A DNA stretch of 64,000 nucleotides from Alloyangia pacifica (GTDB taxonomy: Bacteria; Pseudomonadota; Alphaproteobacteria; Rhodobacterales; Rhodobacteraceae): NCBI RefSeq assembly GCF_900116195.1, contig NZ_FOZW01000016.1, forward strand, positions 1 through 64,000, read 5' to 3'. Below the pieces are notes generated by a model. That model made no database searches and was not told the DNA's origin. It worked only from the letters and a program-made list of their open reading frames with translations. This document shows, one piece after another, positions 25,978 to 34,430 of this stretch. The number at the start of each line of letters is the position of its first letter. Position 1 is the first letter of the stretch. The translations under genes and the position numbers were made by a program.

Positions 25978-27549
25978 TCAGGTCTCGCCGTCCGCCGCCT
26001 CGTCGTCGTGCCGGTACTTGCGGCCGATCGCGGTGAGCGCGCCGCGCAGGCCGCGCCCGGCGCGGCCCGCCTCCTTCAGCACGCCGCCGGTCCGGGCCTC
26101 GATGCGCAGCCGGTTGCGCTGTGTATCGAGCGCCGGTCCGATGAGGCTGTCGATGCGGGCGCGCAGTCGGTCGATGTTCCAGTCGGGCTCGGTCAGAACC
26201 ACGGGGATCGTATTGGCGGTTACGCGCGGGTCGGCGATGTCCTGCTGCACTGTCGCGACCACCTCGGTGACGCGCTCCATCGCCTCGCCGCTCAAGTGGC
26301 CTTCGGGATAGGGCCAGACGGGCAGCAACTCGTCGATGCAGGAGACGGCGACCACCACCGGCGGCATGCGCCGCCGCGGATCGTTCGACACCAGGTCACG
26401 CAGCATCGCAATCGTGGCACGGTCGATCTCGCGCGCGGGACGGTTGGCGCGGACGGTCCAGACGATGAGGTCGGCGCGGGCAAGCTCCTCGGCGACCGTG
26501 CGCGCCAGCCGAGCGGAGCCGTCGAGGCCCGGCATGTCGAGCAGCATCGTTTCCACCCCGTCGAAGTCGGTGGGGTAGGTCTTGGGCGCATCGGTGGTGG
26601 GGATCACGTCGACCTCGGCCAGATCGGCCCCGAGCAGCGCGTTCACCAGGCTCGACTTGCCGGCGCTGATCTGCCCGGCGACCGCGATGCGCAGCGGCAT
26701 GTCGCTGGCCGCCAGCCGCGCCCGGTCGAGATCGCTGGCCGCCAGCCCGAGATCGAGCAATTCGGTATCGGAGAAGCGCAGCCGCCCCGAGTAGAGCTCG
26801 ACCGCGGCGGCGGCCACCTCCTCGAGCAGCAGCGCCTGCAAGATCGCCGTGCCCTCGCTGGTGACAAAGGAGGAATGGCCCTCGGCGATCACCCCCTCGA
26901 TCTCGCGCAGCACTGCAACGGGCAGCGACTTGACCGCGCGGATCACCCGCCAGGCGTTCCAGCCGTGTTTCTTGACCTTCCAGGCGACGTCGCGACGCTG
27001 CCAGAGCCAGAGCAGCGTGCCGACCGAGATGCTGTCGGAGAAGGGCACCTTGTCGCGGATGTCCGCGCGCAGCCGCACCGCGACGCGGTCGATCAGCAGC
27101 AGCGCCTCTGGCACGGTGAAGTCGAGTATCCCCTTGTCGCCCTTGCCCGAGGCCGCGGCGACCCGCTGCACCACCTCCTGCGCGATCGGCTGCAGCTCTT
27201 CCCAGGGCAGGGCGCTGGCGGTTTTTTCCGCGATGAAGTCCTGGGCGGCCTCGAAGGCACCGATCTCGCGTTCACCCCACGAGGGATCGATACGGGCGTG
27301 GAGCTGATCGGCCCGGGTCTCCTGCGCTCCGGGCTCGCGGCCGCGCATCCAGAGCCGCGCCAGCCGGATCAGCGCGACCAGCCCGCCGAGCGAGATCGAG
27401 CCGACGATGAATTCGATCAGCCAGCCGTGTTCGATCATCCAGGCGAAGCCGGCGAGCATGGCCGCCACGAAGGGCAAGGCCAGCGCGGCGATCGCCAAGA
27501 GCCGGTCCCAGCGCAGCAAAGCCGGGCGGAGGCGCTCAGTCAGCTTCAT
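25978..27549 (-). CDS. Membrane-anchored GTPase, second of an overlapping pair
   Basis: 523 residues. Two N-terminal membrane helices (about 17-38 and 43-65) are followed by a long, mostly helical soluble region and a GTPase domain from about 285. The P-loop is GQISAGKS (292-299) and the G3 motif DMPGL (338-342). The usual G4 NKxD is replaced by SCIDE (about 403-407), so nucleotide specificity may be relaxed. It is related to dynamin/Era-type GTPases. The ATG at 27549 lies inside the 3' end of the upstream GTPase gene (14-bp overlap), indicating coupling. Function unknown; a membrane-remodelling or stress role is possible. Confidence 0.78.
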   Translation of the reverse strand: MKLTERLRPALLRWDRLLAIAALALPFVAAMLAGFAWMIEHGWLIEFIVGSISLGGLVALIRLARLWMRGREPGAQETRADQLHARIDPSWGEREIGAFEAAQDFIAEKTASALPWEELQPIAQEVVQRVAAASGKGDKGILDFTVPEALLLIDRVAVRLRADIRDKVPFSDSISVGTLLWLWQRRDVAWKVKKHGWNAWRVIRAVKSLPVAVLREIEGVIAEGHSSFVTSEGTAILQALLLEEVAAAAVELYSGRLRFSDTELLDLGLAASDLDRARLAASDMPLRIAVAGQISAGKSSLVNALLGADLAEVDVIPTTDAPKTYPTDFDGVETMLLDMPGLDGSARLARTVAEELARADLIVWTVRANRPAREIDRATIAMLRDLVSNDPRRRMPPVVVAVSCIDELLPVWPYPEGHLSGEAMERVTEVVATVQQDIADPRVTANTIPVVLTEPDWNIDRLRARIDSLIGPALDTQRNRLRIEARTGGVLKEAGRAGRGLRGALTAIGRKYRHDDEAADGET

Positions 27550-28609
27550 CCGAGGACCTCCGGAAGGCACGCTGGTAGACCGCGCGCAGCTCCTCTTCGC
27601 TGGGCGCGCTGCCCTGCGCGCTGCGGTAGAGGAAATAGGCGGCGGCGCGGCCAAGCGCATAGGTGGTGGCAAAGCTGATCGCGCCGGCGGTGGCGGCGCC
27701 CACGGTCTGGCCATAGACCGGGATCAGCTTGGCCAGTTCGCGCAGGCCGAAATTGGTGGCATAGCGTGCCCCTACGCTCAGCCCCATGGTGCTGAGAAAG
27801 GCGGCGGCGACCTTGCGATCCCATTTCACCCCGTAGCGCAGGCCCAGTTCGTGCAGCATCTTGAGCTGTGTCGCGGGCACGGCGACCAGGCCCACCACCG
27901 GCGCGAGATCGCTGGTCAGCGCGACCCCGGCATAGGACAGCACGCAGCGCTTGTGCTTCTGGAATTCGCGCTGCTCGGCATCGCCGGCGCGGGATTTCTC
28001 CAGCAGCAGGCCAGCCGCGGGCAGGGCGTCCAGCAGGTGCTGGCGCAGCGTGTCGAGCCCCTCGGTGTCGCTGGCCTCGCCGGGGGCCAGCGACAGGGCG
28101 ACCCTCGGCAATTCGCGCCCCGCGGCGCGCTCCACCCGTGCGGCAAGCGTGCGCTCGGCGCGCTCAAGAGCTTCCGGATCGGGCACGAGGTCCTTGCCGG
28201 TCAGCACCAGGATCGCCCGCATCCGGCTGTCCGAACGCGCGATGTCCGAAACCGCATCGGCGACCATGCCCTGTACCGGATCGTCGAGCCGGCAGACGAC
28301 CAGCAGAACATGGCTGCGGTCGCGGCAGGCCTCGAGGTCCTCTGCCGGGTCATAGCCCGCCTCGCCGAGGCCGCGGGTGTCCAGGAAGCGTACGAGCGGC
28401 TGATCGGGCGGGAAGTCGTAGCTGTGGGCCGAGCGCGTGCAGGGCCGGAACCCGTCGCCGATCGCGGCGCCGGATTGCTCGGTGAGGGCGCAGACCAGCG
28501 AGGACTTCCCCGCGCCGGTTTTGCCGAGCAACCAGACGACCGGCAGCACGCGCTCTTCCGCCCCGGTGGCGGGGGTGCTCCTGGAACGTCTGAATATCCT
28601 GTTCAGCAT
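27536..28609 (-). CDS. GTPase with C-terminal YcjF/DUF697-like membrane domain
   Basis: 357 residues. The N-terminal GTPase domain has P-loop GKTGAGKS (29-36), G3 DTRG (77-80) and a TGKD form of G4 (about 137-140). The C-terminal region (about 240-340) has hydrophobic, glycine-rich segments (VVGLVAVPATQL, AATAGAISFATTYALG) like the DUF697 domain of YcjF-type proteins. Start at MLNRIF (28609) is chosen over 28651 because family proteins begin near here; the ribosome site is weak. Its end overlaps the next GTPase gene. The pair likely works as a two-component GTPase complex at the inner membrane; the role is not known. Confidence 0.78.
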   Translation of the reverse strand: MLNRIFRRSRSTPATGAEERVLPVVWLLGKTGAGKSSLVCALTEQSGAAIGDGFRPCTRSAHSYDFPPDQPLVRFLDTRGLGEAGYDPAEDLEACRDRSHVLLVVCRLDDPVQGMVADAVSDIARSDSRMRAILVLTGKDLVPDPEALERAERTLAARVERAAGRELPRVALSLAPGEASDTEGLDTLRQHLLDALPAAGLLLEKSRAGDAEQREFQKHKRCVLSYAGVALTSDLAPVVGLVAVPATQLKMLHELGLRYGVKWDRKVAAAFLSTMGLSVGARYATNFGLRELAKLIPVYGQTVGAATAGAISFATTYALGRAAAYFLYRSAQGSAPSEEELRAVYQRAFRRSSDEAD

Positions 28610-29168
28610 CTTCCGTCCGATCTGCGGCGTGCATCGACCGCTATGCCGCAAGGTTCCGTCAAAAATCCAACCAGTTCAACATGCCGCGCTGGAACCGTCC
28701 CGGACGCAGATCGCTGCGGGTCCGCGCGCGATGCCGTGCCTGCCAGATTCCGGCATGTGTGGCACAGCTACCTCCTAAAATGGGGTATTTTCCCGGAAGG
28801 GCCAGTCCCGGGCCGTCGAGACGCAGGGCGACCGGGCACGTCGCTGTGGGCGGTCGACGGCAAGGTGCCCCTGTAGCGCAATGCCCACGCGCCGACGACA
28901 GGGCAGGGCGGAAGGGCGGGCCGGAGGGGCAGCCGCAGGGAAGCCGCGGGCATAGCGGCGGGCGGGGTATCCGCCGATATGCCGCTGAGCCGGACGCAGG
29001 CTCCGCCGCGGGGTCGGGGGCCTGCCGATGGGATCCTCGGCCACCTCCCGCGCAGGCGCACGGCAGCGGCAGCGCCGGGACGCTGGTCCGGCACCGACTG
29101 GCACCTATGTGTTTTGACCTGAGAGCGCGCGCAGTATAATGGGACTGCAATCCAAAGAGGCATTGCTT
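28610..29168. other. About 560-bp gap between divergent genes
   Basis: No supported gene on either strand; the arginine- and proline-rich frames here are shadows. It must hold the promoters of the GTPase pair and of the PBP1A gene. I cannot pick convincing -35/-10 pairs. The last bases include AAAGAGG (29154-29160), the ribosome site that decides the next start. Confidence 0.5.
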
Positions 29169-31706
29169 GTGACCAGGTTCATCTTCTCCTTCTTCGGGGC
29201 CATATTCAGCGTCATCACCCTCGGCGTGATGGCGGTGGCGCTGTCCATCGGCGCGATCTTCTGGATCTATGGCCGCGATCTGCCGAGCCACGAGAGCCTG
29301 GCGCAATACACCCCGCCGACGATCAGCCGGATCTACTCGCAGGAAGGCCAGATCATCGACGAGTTCGCCCAGGAGCGGCGCCTCTTCACCCCGGCCGACC
29401 AGATCCCCGACATGGTGAAGCAGGCCTTCATCTCGGCCGAGGACAAGAATTTCTACGAGCACCACGGCTATGACGTGCGTGGCATCGCCGCCGCCGTCAT
29501 CGACGCCGTGCGCACCCGCGGCCGGGACGTGCGCGGCGCCTCGACCATCACCCAGCAGGTGATGAAGAACTTCCTGCTCTCCGGCGACCGCAAGATCGAG
29601 CGCAAGATCAAGGAGATCATCCTTGCCTCGCGCCTCGAGGAGACGCTGAGCAAGGACAAGATTCTCGAGCTTTACCTCAACGAGATCTTCCTTGGTCAGA
29701 ACTCCTACGGTGTCACCGCCGCGGCGCAGACCTATTTCAACAAGAGCCTTTCCGAGCTGGCCCCGCACGAGGCGGCGATGCTGGCCTCGATGCCCAAGGC
29801 GCCGTCGGACTTCCACCCGGTGCGCAACAAGGAGCGCCTGCTCGACCGCCGCAACTACGTGCTGCGCGAAATGCGCGAGAACGGCTACATCGACGAGGCG
29901 ACCTTCGAGTCCGAGGTGGCGCAGCCGCTGCGCTCGGTGCAGAACGGGGACTTCGAACCCTACCAGAACTCGCTGCCGCCGCGTGACTATTTCACCGACG
30001 AGATCCGCCGCCAGCTGACCACCGAGTTCGGCGAGGGCGAGTTCTTCTCCGGCGGCCTCTCGGTCCGCGCCACCCTGGACCCCGAGATGCAGGTGGAAGC
30101 GGCGAAATCGCTGCGCATCGCGCTCGAGGACTACGACCGCAGCCTCGGCCGCTGGCGCGGCACGGGCAAGACCATCCCCGAGGAGAAGCTGGGCTCGGAA
30201 GCGGACTGGCGCGCGGCGCTCGCCTCCGTGGCCGTGGCGCGCGACGTCGATCTCGACAGCCAATGGTATCCGGCCGTCGTGCTCGAGGTCGGCGACCAGC
30301 AGATGCGGCTCGGCATCGAGAATGTCGAGGACACCGCCGAGCGCCCGACCGTGGTGCCACGCAACGACATCAGCTGGGCCAAGGGCAGCTTCCAGGATAA
30401 CTTCGAGCGCGGCGACGTGGTGCATGTCCGCGCCATGACCGACGACAAGACCGGCGAGTTCATCCGCTGGACGCTGCGGCAGGTGCCGCGCGTGCAGGGG
30501 GCCTTCATGGCGATGGACGTGAACACCGGCCGGGTGATCGCCATGCAGGGCGGCTTCAGCTACCAGGACTCGGTGTTCAACCGCGCCACCCAGGCGCTGC
30601 GCCAGCCCGGTTCGAGCTTCAAGCCCTTCGTCTACGCCTCGGCGCTGGACTCCGGTTTCTCGCCCTCGACGATCATCATCGACGCGCCGATCGAGATCAA
30701 CACGCCGCAGGGCGTGTGGCGCCCGAAGAACGCGTCCAACACCTATTACGGTCCGACTCCGCTGCGTACCGGCATCGAGCAGTCGCGCAACCTGATGACC
30801 ATTCGCCTGGCGCAGGAAATCGGCATGGACACCGTAGCGAGCTATGCCGAGAAATTCGGCGTCTACGATCACATGGGACGGGTTCTGGCCAATGCGCTCG
30901 GCGCGGACGAGACCACGCTCTACAAGATGATCTCGGCCTACGCGATGTTCGCCAACGGCGGCGAGCGGGTCTCTCCGACGCTGGTCGACCGGGTGCAGGA
31001 CCGCTACGGCCGTACCGTCTACAACCACGAGTACGAAAAGGGCAACGAGCGCACCTGCCTCGATTGCGCCGATCCCAACCTACCGCCGGGCCGCGGCCCC
31101 GACATCCGCAACAACCGCGACCGGATCATGGATGCGGTCACCGCCTACCAGCTGACCTCGATGATGCGCGGCGTGGTCGAACGCGGCACCGCCTCGCGCA
31201 CGGTGAACCTGCCGGTGCCCACCGCGGGCAAGACCGGCACCACCAACGACGCCAAGGACGTCTGGATGCTCGGTTTCACCTCGAACATCGTCGCCGGCTG
31301 CTACATCGGTTACGACACGCCGCGGCCGCTGGGTCGGGGGGCCTCCGGCGGCGGCATGTGCGGGCCGGTGTTCAACCGCTTCATGCTCAAGGCGGTCGAG
31401 AAGTATGGCGGCGGCCAGTTCAAGGTGCCACCGGCCTGTACCTTCCTCAACATGGACCGCTTCACCGGCGCGCGGCTGGGGCCGGACGCGACCGGGCCGA
31501 ACGTGGTGGCCGAATGTTTCCGTTCGGGCGAGGAGCCGCTCTTCGGCATCCAGCTCGACGGTGGCTGGGCGATGACCGGCAACTTCGACATGATCCAGCC
31601 CGATGGCTCGACCCGCCCGCGCGAGGTCACCACCTCGACCGGACGCAAGGCCACGGTGGGCCCGAAGGCTTCCTTCGGCACGCTCAGCTCGGGCGGCCTC
31701 TACTGA
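29169..31706 (+). CDS. mrcA: Penicillin-binding protein 1A (bifunctional peptidoglycan synthase)
   Basis: 845-residue class A PBP with a short cytoplasmic N-terminus and one membrane helix (about 5-35). The GT51 glycosyltransferase domain has the catalytic Glu in SAEDKNFYEHHG (about residue 91) and GASTITQQVMKN. An OB-like insert of about 120 residues follows. The transpeptidase domain has SxxK in GSSFKPF (Ser about 482), SRN and KTGTTND. It polymerises and cross-links cell-wall glycan in the periplasm. I take GTG 29169 because AAAGAGG lies 8 bases before it; ATG 29139 has no ribosome site. An intergenic repeat follows the gene. Confidence 0.93.
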   Translation: MTRFIFSFFGAIFSVITLGVMAVALSIGAIFWIYGRDLPSHESLAQYTPPTISRIYSQEGQIIDEFAQERRLFTPADQIPDMVKQAFISAEDKNFYEHHGYDVRGIAAAVIDAVRTRGRDVRGASTITQQVMKNFLLSGDRKIERKIKEIILASRLEETLSKDKILELYLNEIFLGQNSYGVTAAAQTYFNKSLSELAPHEAAMLASMPKAPSDFHPVRNKERLLDRRNYVLREMRENGYIDEATFESEVAQPLRSVQNGDFEPYQNSLPPRDYFTDEIRRQLTTEFGEGEFFSGGLSVRATLDPEMQVEAAKSLRIALEDYDRSLGRWRGTGKTIPEEKLGSEADWRAALASVAVARDVDLDSQWYPAVVLEVGDQQMRLGIENVEDTAERPTVVPRNDISWAKGSFQDNFERGDVVHVRAMTDDKTGEFIRWTLRQVPRVQGAFMAMDVNTGRVIAMQGGFSYQDSVFNRATQALRQPGSSFKPFVYASALDSGFSPSTIIIDAPIEINTPQGVWRPKNASNTYYGPTPLRTGIEQSRNLMTIRLAQEIGMDTVASYAEKFGVYDHMGRVLANALGADETTLYKMISAYAMFANGGERVSPTLVDRVQDRYGRTVYNHEYEKGNERTCLDCADPNLPPGRGPDIRNNRDRIMDAVTAYQLTSMMRGVVERGTASRTVNLPVPTAGKTGTTNDAKDVWMLGFTSNIVAGCYIGYDTPRPLGRGASGGGMCGPVFNRFMLKAVEKYGGGQFKVPPACTFLNMDRFTGARLGPDATGPNVVAECFRSGEEPLFGIQLDGGWAMTGNFDMIQPDGSTRPREVTTSTGRKATVGPKASFGTLSSGGLY

Positions 31707-31790
31707 GAGCAGCGCCGCCGCAGCGTGCTGCGCGCGAGGGCGGAGGGACCAGTCCATCCGCCCTTTCTCTTGCCGGCTGAAAGGCCGCGG

Positions 31791-31853
31791 AGGGGCGCTG
31801 CCCCTCTTGGCCTTCGGCCAATTCACCCCGGCGTATTTTCAAAGAGAAGAAGC
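31791..31853 (+). repeat. Modular intergenic repeat, copy 1
   Basis: AGGGGCGCTGCCCCT (stem 1), TTGGCCTTCGGCCAA (stem 2), then CACCCCGGCGTATTTTC and an A/G-rich tail. The same layout occurs at 40429-40488 and 45901-45960. It lies 85 bp after the PBP1A stop. Confidence 0.65.
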
Positions 31854-31904
31854 GCCGGCGGTCGCCGGACGACTTCCTCCGGCTTCTTCTCTTTCCAAAT
31901 ACGC
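31831..31904. repeat. Long inverted repeat of the TATTT-GAGAAGAAG module
   Basis: The left arm (31831-31858) starts GCGTATTTTCAAAGAGAAG. The right arm (31879-31904) is its reverse complement: GCGTATTT, AAAGAGAAGAAG and CCGG pair, 24 bp in all, with a 2-base mismatch and a 2-base bulge, and a 20-base spacer. It sits between the convergent PBP1A and oppC genes and would form a large cruciform or RNA stem. Confidence 0.75.
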
Positions 31905-32084
31905 ATGACCAGTTCGCCGCCCGTGCGGCGCCGGGGGCAGGGCCCGCCGGGGCAGGCCGCGGCGGGGACGGGTGAGGTAGGAATCTGGTGCGCGTTATGG
32001 TCTCGAGGCGGAAGCGGGCGGCGCGCAGGCAAGACTTGGCGGTGGCGACGCGGGCATAGGTCAAACGCGCAGGCCACCAGCCAA

Positions 32085-32113
32085 AAGAAAAGGGCGGGAG
32101 TTGCCTCCCGCCC
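32085..32113 (-). terminator. Rho-independent terminator of the opp permease operon
   Basis: On the minus strand, 28 bases after the oppC stop, the stem GGGCGGGAG / CTCCCGCCC with loop GCAA is followed by TTTTCTTTT. This is a classic intrinsic terminator. Confidence 0.85.
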
Positions 32114-32140
32114 TGCGTCCTGGTCGCCGCGATGCGCCGC

Positions 32141-33121
32141 TCAGCGGCCGCGGATTCGCGGGTCGAGCGCGTCGCGCAGACCGTCGCCGAGGTAGTTCAC
32201 CCCGAGCACGGTCAGCGAGATGGCGATGCCGGGCAGGATCACCCGCTCGGGGAAGTCCTCCATCCGCGCCACGGCGTCGGCCAGCATCTTGCCCCAGGTC
32301 GGGAAGTCCGAAGGGAAGCCCACGCCGAGGAACGACAGGGCGCTCTCGGTGATGATCGCCGTGGCAAGGCCCAGCGTCGCCGAGACCATGATCGGCGAGA
32401 GCACGTTGGGCAGCAGGTGGCGCTTGATGATCTGGAACGGCTTGGTGCCGATCGAGCGCGCCGCCAGCACGAACTCGCGTTCCTTGAGGGCCAGCACGTC
32501 GCCACGCACGATGCGTGCCGTGGGCATCCAGGAGGTGATGCCGACCACGGTGACGATGAGGATGAACATGCCGCCCTCGGGGCCGAAGTTGGCGCGCAGC
32601 GGCTGGCGGAACAGCGTCACGGCAACCAGCAGCAGCGGCAGGATCGGCAGCGATAGGAAGAGGTCCGTCAGGCGCATCAGCGGCCCGTCGAGCTTTTTGA
32701 AATAGCCCGCCAGAACGCCGATCCCGGCACCGATGACCAGCGACAGGATCATCGCCGCCCAGCCCACTGCCATCGAGGCGCGCCCGCCGGCGATCAGCTG
32801 CGAGAGGTTGTCACGCCCCAGCTGGTCAGACCCCAGCGGATGCGCCCAGCTCACCTTGGCCGTGCTGTCCCAGAGCGCGGTGTAGATGGGGCGCATGTCC
32901 TTGGCGCGGATGTCCAGAGCCTGGGGATCGAGCGTCCAGAGGTAGGGACCGACCAGCACGCCGAGGGTGATGAAGATCAGGAAGAAGGCCCCGATCATCG
33001 CGCCCTTGTGCTTGCGGAACTGTGCCCAGACGTCCTTCCACTTCGAGCGCGGCGGCTTGTCCGGGCCCTTGTCGCGCAGGGCCTCGATCGGGGCGGGGGA
33101 TGCGGGAACGGGCTCAGTCAT
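32141..33121 (-). CDS. Peptide-type ABC transporter permease (OppC/DppC family)
   Basis: 326-residue inner-membrane subunit with the OppC_N segment (about 30-60, HKGAMIGAFFLIFITLGVLV) and a BPD_transp_1 domain with five further helices. The EAA loop that contacts the ATPase is around ARSIGTKPFQIIKRHLLPN. It pairs with the OppB-type permease, whose frame it overlaps by 8 bp. A terminator follows. The cargo is probably oligopeptides or a similar solute. Confidence 0.9.
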   Translation of the reverse strand: MTEPVPASPAPIEALRDKGPDKPPRSKWKDVWAQFRKHKGAMIGAFFLIFITLGVLVGPYLWTLDPQALDIRAKDMRPIYTALWDSTAKVSWAHPLGSDQLGRDNLSQLIAGGRASMAVGWAAMILSLVIGAGIGVLAGYFKKLDGPLMRLTDLFLSLPILPLLLVAVTLFRQPLRANFGPEGGMFILIVTVVGITSWMPTARIVRGDVLALKEREFVLAARSIGTKPFQIIKRHLLPNVLSPIMVSATLGLATAIITESALSFLGVGFPSDFPTWGKMLADAVARMEDFPERVILPGIAISLTVLGVNYLGDGLRDALDPRIRGR

Positions 33122-34151
33122 AGCGGATCCTCGGGTCGAGAAGGCCGTAGAGGATGTCGGCGATCAGGTTGAACATCACGATCAGCACGGCAAAGATGAA
33201 GGTCAGCGTCATCACCATCGGCAGGTCGTTGGCGAAGAGCGCGGTGATCAGCAGCTGGCCGATGCCGTTCACCTTGAAGACGTTCTCGGTGATGATCGCG
33301 CCGCCAAAGATCGCCGGCACGCCGAGCGCGATCACGGTGATCACCGGGATCATCGAGTTGCGCAGCACGTGGATCATCACCACGACGGCTTCCGACAGGC
33401 CCTTTGCACGGGCAGTGCGCACGTAGTCCTGGTTGAGGTTGTCGAGCATCGAGGCGCGCATGTAGCGCGACAGCTGCGCGGTGGTCTGCAGCGCCAGCAC
33501 CATCACCGGCATGATCATCTGCATGAGCTGGAACTTGAAGCTTTCCCAGTCATTCACCACGTGGGTGGTGTCGTAGATCGACGGGAACCAGCCGAGGTAG
33601 ACCGAGAAGATCACGATCAGCAGCGGTCCGGTGAAGAACGGCGGGATCGAGAAGCCGACCATGGTGATGAACGTCCCGGCCTGGTCAAAGACCGAATACT
33701 GCCGGTAGGCCGAGTAGATGCCGATGGGCAGGGCGATCAGCACGCCCACCACGTAGCTCAGGCCAACGACCCAGAGCGTCTGCGGGATGCGCTGCAGCAC
33801 GATGTCCATCACCGGCGAGCGGGTCTGCCAGGAGATCACCCGCAGCTCGCCCTGGTAGAGATGCGTGTCGGGCAGCCAGCCGAGCAGGAAGCTGTCGCGG
33901 GTCAGCCAGTCGATGAAGATCTTGGGTTCGGTCCAGAAGACCTGCACCAGCCATTTCCAGTATTGCACCAGCGCCGGCTCGCCGACGCCGAGCGCCTCGC
34001 GCATCTTCTGCTTCACCTCGGGCGGCACGGTCAGCGGCACCTGGGCCATGGGATCGCCCGGCGCGAGCTGCAGCAGCATGAAGATCACGAAGCTGATGAA
34101 CAGCAGCGTCGGGATCGAAAGGACGAGGCGGCGGATCGCATAGGTCAGCAT
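33114..34151 (-). CDS. Peptide-type ABC transporter permease (OppB/DppB family)
   Basis: 345-residue membrane subunit with the typical start MLTYAIRRLVLSIPTLLFIS and the ATPase-contact loop near YVRTARAKGLSEAVVVMIHVL. The C-terminus ends in LLDPRIRYD, as usual for OppB. The start at 34151 fits the family; the frame extends 22 codons further without support. It overlaps the oppC gene by 8 bp, and 279 bp with a GC hairpin separate it from the binding-protein gene. Confidence 0.9.
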   Translation of the reverse strand: MLTYAIRRLVLSIPTLLFISFVIFMLLQLAPGDPMAQVPLTVPPEVKQKMREALGVGEPALVQYWKWLVQVFWTEPKIFIDWLTRDSFLLGWLPDTHLYQGELRVISWQTRSPVMDIVLQRIPQTLWVVGLSYVVGVLIALPIGIYSAYRQYSVFDQAGTFITMVGFSIPPFFTGPLLIVIFSVYLGWFPSIYDTTHVVNDWESFKFQLMQMIMPVMVLALQTTAQLSRYMRASMLDNLNQDYVRTARAKGLSEAVVVMIHVLRNSMIPVITVIALGVPAIFGGAIITENVFKVNGIGQLLITALFANDLPMVMTLTFIFAVLIVMFNLIADILYGLLDPRIRYD

Positions 34152-34390
34152 GGGCGGACCTCGCGGGCGGGGGCGCTGGCGCGGCGGCGCTGCGAAAGCG
34201 GCGGCAGCGTCCGGCACCGGTCATGGATGCGGGCTGTGTGCGTCATGAATTCCGTGTCTTTGTTGTTGGGCCCGTGCGGCGGCAGCGGCTGACACCATGT
34301 GGCGGCAGCGGCCGGGAAGGGGGACCGGCCGCGCGGGCCAAGGTCGGAGTTCCGGAGAGGTGAGGTCACGGGCAGACCTTCCGAAATGGG

Positions 34391-34419
34391 GCACGCCCCC
34401 GCGCGGGGCGGGGGCGTGC
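34391..34419 (-). other. Stable GC hairpin after the opp binding-protein gene
   Basis: An 11-bp perfect stem, GCACGCCCCCG / CGGGGGCGTGC, lies 12 bases after the stop of the binding-protein gene on the minus strand, with no T-run after it. The permease genes follow 240 bp later. Position and form match the hairpins after uehA, tctC and the TRAP gene at 62533. Confidence 0.65.
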
Positions 34420-34430
34420 GTGTCACAGGA

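Noticed and set aside
28659-31028. 789-codon minus-strand frame opposite PBP1A
   Set aside because: Antisense of a confidently assigned gene; no ribosome site and no recognisable motif.
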